Source of the DNA: Methylotenera_A sp040079935
Lineage (GTDB): Bacteria; Pseudomonadota; Gammaproteobacteria; Burkholderiales; Methylophilaceae
Length of the DNA stretch: 64,000 nucleotides
Assembly (NCBI GenBank): GCA_040079935.1
Contig: JBEBJI010000003.1
Location: 1 to 64,000 of the forward strand
Reading direction: 5' to 3'
Part shown: positions 59,114 to 64,000 of the stretch, one piece after another
Numbering within the stretch: the stretch's first letter is position 1
Layout: every line of letters begins with the position of its first letter
Translations under genes and position numbers: made by a program
Notes under the pieces: generated by a model
What the model was told of the DNA's origin: nothing
The model's input: only the letters and a program-made list of their open reading frames with translations
Database searches by the model: none

Positions 59114-59139
59114 GATTGCTGATGAAATAAAGATTGGAA

Positions 59140-59688
59140 TTAAAATGCAGGCTTCACTTCAGCAGAATTGTAGCGCACCACGCCATCCATAATTTCTTTA
59201 TGCGCCTCTTCAATCCCAACCCAGCCTTCAATTTTCACCCATTTGCCTTTATCTAAATCTTTGTAATGCTCGAAAAAGTGTGAAATCATCTCCAAACGCC
59301 AAGGTGAAACATCTAAATAAGTTTTTTGGTAAGCGTATAAACCACACACCTTTTCAACGGGAACGGCCAATAATTTAGCATCGCCACCTGCTTCATCGGT
59401 CATTTGCAGCATACCTAGTGGGCGGCAACGCACCACCACGCCCGGCAGCAACGGTACTGGCGTAATCACTAGCACATCCACTGGATCGCCATCATCGGCA
59501 AGTGTGTGTGGAATATAGCCATAATTACACGGATATTGCATGGATGTACCCATGAAGCGATCAACAAAAATTGCGCCACTTTCTTTATCCACTTCATATT
59601 TCACAGGGTCGCCCTGCATAGGGATTTCGATAATCACGTTAAAATCGTTGGGTAAATCTTTGCCTGAAGGCACTTGGTTTAATGACAT
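59140..59688 (-). CDS. ppa: Inorganic pyrophosphatase (soluble, family I)
   Basis: Hydrolyses pyrophosphate to drive biosynthesis. Metal site DDGDPVDVLVI near residue 70, YGYIPHTLA motif, and DKGKWVKIEGW. 182 residues, the normal size. Both pyrophosphatases, this one and HppA, lie in the same 5 kb. Confidence 0.97.
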   Translation of the reverse strand: MSLNQVPSGKDLPNDFNVIIEIPMQGDPVKYEVDKESGAIFVDRFMGTSMQYPCNYGYIPHTLADDGDPVDVLVITPVPLLPGVVVRCRPLGMLQMTDEAGGDAKLLAVPVEKVCGLYAYQKTYLDVSPWRLEMISHFFEHYKDLDKGKWVKIEGWVGIEEAHKEIMDGVVRYNSAEVKPAF

Positions 59689-59778
59689 GTTGAATAACGC
59701 CTTGAACTAAATGAGTAATTATACGCCGAGATTGTTAATGATTTATTGCGAGGAATCTTATGAGTTATGTTTGCTTAA

Positions 59779-60423
59779 TTATTTAGCAGCGCCAAAACGC
59801 TGCCAACCATTTTTTAACAGCACAGCTACGATAACTAACCCTAAACCAGCCATTGTAATTACCCCCAGATGATTTTTTACAATGGGAATATTGCCAAAAA
59901 AGTAACCTGCAAGCACGCAAACTAACACCCATAACGCCGCGCCTATACTGGCTGAACGGGAAAATTTGAAAAAGTGCATTTGCGTCATGCCTGCCAAAAA
60001 TGGCGCTAACGTGCGAACGACTGGCAAAAATAGCGATCCCAAAAAACCTTTTTCGCCATGCTTATCGTAAAAATATCGCGTTTTATCAAGCGCAGCTTGA
60101 TTTGGCCATTTGAGATAATCCACGAAAAAAGCCTGCCCCACTGTGTTGCCTAGCCAATAGCCAGATATGCTGCCAAGAATTGCCGCCAAAATTAATGCTG
60201 CCAACAGCAATAAAATGTTGAGCTGCGAGGCCGCCCAGACTGCGCCGCACACAAACAAAAATGGATTAGCCGGCAAAAAGAAAAACGGTAAAACACCAAT
60301 TTGCAAAAATACTACCGCAAATAATATGACATAGACTAAGTTGGCGTGCATGGCCACCAGTTGCGGCAAATGCGCGTCAAAATTCAGAATCATTTGCCAC
60401 GTTTGTATCAAATAGTCCATCAT
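59779..60423 (-). CDS. DedA-family membrane protein
   Basis: 214 residues. About six hydrophobic helices. Family motifs FLPANPFLFVCGA and GSLFLPVVRTLAPFLAGMTQM. DedA proteins move membrane phospholipids such as undecaprenyl phosphate. It overlaps the DUF1232 gene by four bases. Confidence 0.92.
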   Translation of the reverse strand: MMDYLIQTWQMILNFDAHLPQLVAMHANLVYVILFAVVFLQIGVLPFFFLPANPFLFVCGAVWAASQLNILLLLAALILAAILGSISGYWLGNTVGQAFFVDYLKWPNQAALDKTRYFYDKHGEKGFLGSLFLPVVRTLAPFLAGMTQMHFFKFSRSASIGAALWVLVCVLAGYFFGNIPIVKNHLGVITMAGLGLVIVAVLLKNGWQRFGAAK

Positions 60424-60692
60424 GCCCGTTCACCTTTGCATACCGCAATGACGTCTAGCGGCGTTAATTTAAGCGCAAAGTATAACAGCAATGGAATAAC
60501 CACCAGTTCATCTAACTGGCCAATGACAGGCAGAAAATCGGGGATCAAATCGAATGGCATCAATAAATAGCCAATGGCTAACCACAATAAAGCTTTGGCT
60601 AAAACAGGGGTTTGAGGATGCTTTTGCAAGCGCCGATAAAATTCAAATTCGGCTTTGAGTTGCGCTGCGATTTTTTTTAACTTTTCTTTCAC
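60420..60692 (-). CDS. YkvA-like DUF1232 membrane protein
   Basis: 90 residues. The motif ALLWLAIGYLLMPFDLIPDF with GQLDELVVIPLLLYF gives two short membrane helices. Function unknown. Overlaps the DedA gene, so the two are translationally coupled. Confidence 0.88.
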   Translation of the reverse strand: MKEKLKKIAAQLKAEFEFYRRLQKHPQTPVLAKALLWLAIGYLLMPFDLIPDFLPVIGQLDELVVIPLLLYFALKLTPLDVIAVCKGERA

Positions 60693-60725
60693 GCGTCTTA
60701 GGAGTCTATAAAACCGAATTAGTTG

Positions 60726-61625
60726 CTAAATAGCTAGCTGCTTGCCCGTTAGTTTCTCAAAAGCTTCCATGTATTTTTCGCTTGTTTTTTGTGCAATTTC
60801 ATCAGGCAAAGCTGGCGCGGGCGGTGCTTTGTTCCAATGAATACTTTCCAGCCAATCGCGTACATATTGCTTATCGTAACTTGGCGGATTGCTACCCACC
60901 TTGTAACTTTCCAGCGGCCAGAAACGCGATGAATCGGGCGTCAGCACTTCATCCATCACGTGCAAAACGTCTTGTGAATCTAGCCCGAATTCAAATTTGG
61001 TATCGGCGATGATGATGTCCTTGCTGAGGGCATATTCGGCAGCTTCGCTATAAAGTTGAATCGCGACTTTTGCTACTTGAGCAGCCAATTCCTTGCCGAT
61101 TAACGCTTCCACTTGTGCAATACTGATATTTTCATCATGCTCGCCCACGGCAGCTTTGCTAGATGGCGTGAATATTGGCGCTGGCAATTTAGAAGCTTCT
61201 TGCAAGCCTGCAGGCAACGTGATGCCGCACACCGTGCCATTTTGTTTATACTCTTTCCATCCACTACCCACCAAATAGCCACGCACGATGGCTTCAATTG
61301 GCAATGCTTTTAATCTCTTCACTACGACAGCTCGAGAGCCAAGCTGGATGCGGTCTGCAGGACTGCTCACCACAGACTCTGGTGCGATTCCTGTTAAATG
61401 GTTCGGCACAATATGCTGCAACTTTTCGAACCAAAAATTCGCCATTTGCGTCAGCATCGCGCCTTTGTTGGCAATGCCTGTTGGCAAAATAACATCAAAC
61501 GCAGAAAGCCTATCGGTACTCACGAGTAGCATCGTGGCATCATCAATCGCATAAATATCACGCACCTTGCCTTGGTGAATTAATTTTAAGCTTTTAATAC
61601 TGGTTTTTAATAAAGGCTGGCTCAT
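60726..61625 (-). CDS. purC: SAICAR synthase PurC
   Basis: Adds aspartate to CAIR in purine synthesis, the step after PurE/PurK, which lie 58 kb away in this window. Motifs GKVRDIYAIDD, EAIVRGYLVGSGWKEYK, DTKFEFG and DEVLTPDSSRFWP. 299 residues, the longer, betaproteobacterial length class. Located after pyk on the same strand. Confidence 0.96.
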   Translation of the reverse strand: MSQPLLKTSIKSLKLIHQGKVRDIYAIDDATMLLVSTDRLSAFDVILPTGIANKGAMLTQMANFWFEKLQHIVPNHLTGIAPESVVSSPADRIQLGSRAVVVKRLKALPIEAIVRGYLVGSGWKEYKQNGTVCGITLPAGLQEASKLPAPIFTPSSKAAVGEHDENISIAQVEALIGKELAAQVAKVAIQLYSEAAEYALSKDIIIADTKFEFGLDSQDVLHVMDEVLTPDSSRFWPLESYKVGSNPPSYDKQYVRDWLESIHWNKAPPAPALPDEIAQKTSEKYMEAFEKLTGKQLAI

Positions 61626-61689
61626 GATTACTTTTTAAAATATGACTGCTAATTATAGATTGTGCATGTAATTGATGCCAATTTATAAA

Positions 61690-63129
61690 TTAAAAAGTCG
61701 GTCTATTTTCGCCAATTTTAATGATTTTAAGAGTATTAGTGCCACCTGGACTGCCAATGGGTTCGCCAAAAGTAAGCAATACCATATCGCCCGTTTGTAC
61801 TGCTCCGTTATTAAGTAGCACTTGCTCCATTTCTAACAGAATTTCATCTCGATTCTTACCATCCTGCTCAATAGGAAAAGGAAATACATTGCGGTGCAGC
61901 GTTAATTTTCTGCGTGCTACTTTATCTGGCGAAAGTGCATAGATGGGTACGCTGCTATCAGCACGTGATAGCCATTGTGCCGCGTTACCAGATTGGGTTA
62001 ATGCAGCAATTGCTTTCACTTTCAAATGCTGCGATGTAAAAATAGCGGCAGCGGCGACAGCTTCATCAGTATGCTGCAAACGATCCACCCGATGCTCTAC
62101 ACGGTGCAGACCTTCATATTCCTTTTCGGCTTCTACACACACGCGGTGCATCGCTTGCACCGTTTCTAGCGGATATTGGCCGCTTGCTGTCTCAGCCGAT
62201 AACATCACCGCATCGGTACCATCCAGCACAGCATTTGCCACATCAGAAACTTCTGCGCGGGTCGGAATTGGGCTGCTAATCATCGATTCCATCATTTGTG
62301 TGGCGGTAATCACCAATTTGTTTTGCGCGCGTGCCATACGTATCATACGTTTCTGCAAGCCTGGCACAGCTGCGTCGCCTACTTCTACACCCAAATCGCC
62401 TCGTGCCACCATAATGGCATCTGACGCTTCAATAATAGCTTCTAAATTATCAATCGCTTCTGCGCGTTCTATTTTGGCGATAATACTAGCGGTACCGCCT
62501 GCTTTTTTTACCAATGCTTTGGCAGATAAAATATCCTGAGCATTTTTAGGAAAAGAAATTGCTATGTAATCTGCCTCGAGTGCAACGGCTACTTTTAAGT
62601 CTTCTAGATCTTTTTTAGTGAGCGAATCCGCCGCAAGTCCTCCGCCCTGCAGATTAATACCCTTGTTGTTTGATAATGCGCCTCCAGCAAGTATTACGCA
62701 GTGTATTTGATTGCTTTTAACATGGTCTACCGACATAGTAATACGGCCATCATCTAACAACAGTACATTGCCAGTAGACACTTCTTGCGGCAAACTTTTG
62801 TAATCCAAGCCGACTTGAAATTGGTTTCCTAATTCACAATCTGCATTCAACACAAATAAATCGCCAGAGTTAAGCGAGATTTTACCAGACTCAAACTTAC
62901 CAATACGAATTTTTGGTCCTTGCAAGTCACACAACACGCCTATAGGGCGGTTCAATTTTGCGGCAATTTGCCGCACTATTTCCGCGCGCTCGATATGGTC
63001 TTCCGCTGTTCCATGCGAAAAGTTTAACCGCACGACATTCACACCATCCATTATCATGCGAGCGATCATCTCCTCGCTAGCCGAAGCTGGGCCCAATGTC
63101 GCAACAATTTTAGTTTTTCTTAACATCAT
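61690..63129 (-). CDS. pyk: Pyruvate kinase
   Basis: Last step of glycolysis. Catalytic barrel motif IIAKIERAEAIDNL near residue 220, VVRLNFSHG near 33, ARGDLGVEV near 245, and TATQMMESM near 278. 479 residues. Two possible in-frame ATGs at 63129 and 63126. Follows pgk on the same strand, with a hairpin terminator between them. Confidence 0.97.
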   Translation of the reverse strand: MMLRKTKIVATLGPASASEEMIARMIMDGVNVVRLNFSHGTAEDHIERAEIVRQIAAKLNRPIGVLCDLQGPKIRIGKFESGKISLNSGDLFVLNADCELGNQFQVGLDYKSLPQEVSTGNVLLLDDGRITMSVDHVKSNQIHCVILAGGALSNNKGINLQGGGLAADSLTKKDLEDLKVAVALEADYIAISFPKNAQDILSAKALVKKAGGTASIIAKIERAEAIDNLEAIIEASDAIMVARGDLGVEVGDAAVPGLQKRMIRMARAQNKLVITATQMMESMISSPIPTRAEVSDVANAVLDGTDAVMLSAETASGQYPLETVQAMHRVCVEAEKEYEGLHRVEHRVDRLQHTDEAVAAAAIFTSQHLKVKAIAALTQSGNAAQWLSRADSSVPIYALSPDKVARRKLTLHRNVFPFPIEQDGKNRDEILLEMEQVLLNNGAVQTGDMVLLTFGEPIGSPGGTNTLKIIKIGENRPTF

Positions 63130-63152
63130 TTAAATTTTTTCACCTAAACAAA

Positions 63153-63170
63153 AAGGGGCATTTGCCCCTT
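63153..63170 (-). terminator. Terminator between pgk and pyk
   Basis: On the minus strand AAGGGGCA, loop, TGCCCCTT followed by TTT. A short GC-rich stem sits between pgk and pyk, so pyk may be partly transcribed from its own promoter. Confidence 0.75.
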
Positions 63171-63197
63171 CTTGTTATTATAGAGAGACAGGACTTA

Positions 63198-64000
63198 CTA
63201 AGATTTAGCACGGCTTTCTAAAATTTCCACTGCTGGCAGTTTTTTACCTTCTAAAAACTCTAAGAATGCGCCACCTGCCGTTGAAATATAACTTACCTTA
63301 TCGTAAATGCCATACTTCTGTATCGCTGCAATGGTATCGCCACCACCAGCCAAGGTGAAAGCTTTGGTATTTGCGATTGCATTTGCAATGGTCTTGGTGC
63401 CTTCCGCAAACTGATCAAACTCAAATACACCCACTGGGCCATTCCAAACTACTGTTCCTGCATTATTAATAATCTCTACTAATTCATTAGCAGATTTCGC
63501 GCCAATATCAAAAATCATATCGTCCGTAGCCACAGAACCCACGTCTTTCTTCACTGCTGGCTCGTTTGCATCAAATTTCTTACCGCACACCACATCAACG
63601 GGAATTGGCACAGCCGCACCACGTTGGCTCATTTTACCCATCAACGCTTTAGCAGTGGGCACTAAATCGTCCTCACACAACGATTTTCCCACTTCAAAAC
63701 CCGCCGCTTTTATAAACGTATTAGCAATGCCCCCGCCTACGACCATTTGGTCTACTTTTTCGGCCAGACTTTCCAATACGGTTAACTTGGTTGAGACTTT
63801 GCTGCCGCCGACAATCGCCACCATCGGGCGCTTAGGGTTTAGCAAAGCTTTAGTGAGTGCATCTAACTCCTCGGTCAACAACAAACCTGCACATGCAATT
63901 GGCGCGTATTTGGCAATGCCATGGGTGCTCGCTTCTGCACGATGAGCAGTACCAAAAGCATCCATCACAAATACATCGCAAAGTGTTGCATATTTTTTGG
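63198..64000 (-). CDS. pgk: Phosphoglycerate kinase (3' part, cut by window end)
   Basis: C-terminal two-thirds of the glycolytic enzyme. The frame runs open through the end of the window, so the N-terminus lies beyond position 64000. Motifs VMDAFGTAHRAEAST, VGGSKVSTKL, WNGPVGVFE and GGGDTIAAI. The genes pgk, pyk and purC run in the same direction, an arrangement common in betaproteobacteria. Confidence 0.95.
   Translation of the reverse strand, partial: KKYATLCDVFVMDAFGTAHRAEASTHGIAKYAPIACAGLLLTEELDALTKALLNPKRPMVAIVGGSKVSTKLTVLESLAEKVDQMVVGGGIANTFIKAAGFEVGKSLCEDDLVPTAKALMGKMSQRGAAVPIPVDVVCGKKFDANEPAVKKDVGSVATDDMIFDIGAKSANELVEIINNAGTVVWNGPVGVFEFDQFAEGTKTIANAIANTKAFTLAGGGDTIAAIQKYGIYDKVSYISTAGGAFLEFLEGKKLPAVEILESRAKS

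Overview
The window is a 64 kb chromosomal segment of a moderately AT-rich (my estimate, low-to-mid 40s % GC) Gram-negative bacterium. It is densely packed with housekeeping genes. The gene content and order (pilD-coaE-zapD-yacG, a Nudix/ThiE-like fusion, argJ, secA beside an M23 peptidase and a DUF721 protein, rnfABCDGE-nth, bamC-dapA) fit a betaproteobacterium. A Methylophilaceae (Methylotenera-like) assignment is my best guess, but no diagnostic methylotrophy gene lies in the window. No rRNA, tRNA, insertion sequence, prophage or CRISPR array was seen.

Layout. 0.1-5.3 kb: rpsT, then a minus-strand run rplU-rpmA-obgE-proB-purE-purK. 5.4-10 kb: ispB, pilD-coaE-zapD-yacG and a PCuAC copper chaperone. 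10-15 kb: Nudix/ThiE fusion, argJ, a diguanylate cyclase, cysS. 15-19.6 kb: TPR protein, L,D-transpeptidase, two cyclophilins, lpxH, a thioredoxin-like ferredoxin. 19.6-23.8 kb: HD-GYP, double-FHA and PP2C signalling genes, then nusB and ribH. 23.8-28.5 kb: an OxlT-like transporter and phoB-phoR behind a three-repeat Pho box. 28.5-37.4 kb: a molybdopterin oxidoreductase, a ribosomal-oxygenase-like cupin, a secretin-like protein, a tandem-repeat lipoprotein, bamC-dapA. 37.7-43.7 kb: the complete Rnf operon with nth. 43.7-48.9 kb: FIST and DUF1841 proteins, then an ECF sigma / anti-sigma / Cys-rich peptide / DUF692 / DUF2063 operon. 49-64 kb: secA, M23 peptidase, DUF721, TauE/SafE, H+-pyrophosphatase, cytochrome b561, VIT-family protein, ppa, DedA, purC, pyk and the 3' part of pgk.

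Two things stand out. (1) A dispersed 39-bp palindromic element (14 copies recognised, 9 inside protein genes) whose length is 13 codons and whose consensus is free of stop codons in all six frames. It supplies in-frame peptide segments (most often A-N-I-H-A, in reverse P-A-W-I-L-A) to PurK, a periplasmic cyclophilin, LpxH, a lipoprotein signal peptide, a JmjC-type cupin, RnfC, a FIST protein, the DUF692 enzyme and probably SecA. (2) A bufferin-type operon, in which a secreted peptide with eight x-G-x-C motifs is encoded just before a DUF692/MNIO enzyme and its DUF2063 partner, and just after an ECF sigma factor with a zinc-finger anti-sigma. This is the hallmark of a metal-responsive RiPP system.

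Two intergenic regions (28.5-28.9 and 48.9-49.3 kb) carry the same three repeat types in opposite order. One of these is a roughly 200-bp family with a compensatory base-changed hairpin, suggesting a structured RNA.
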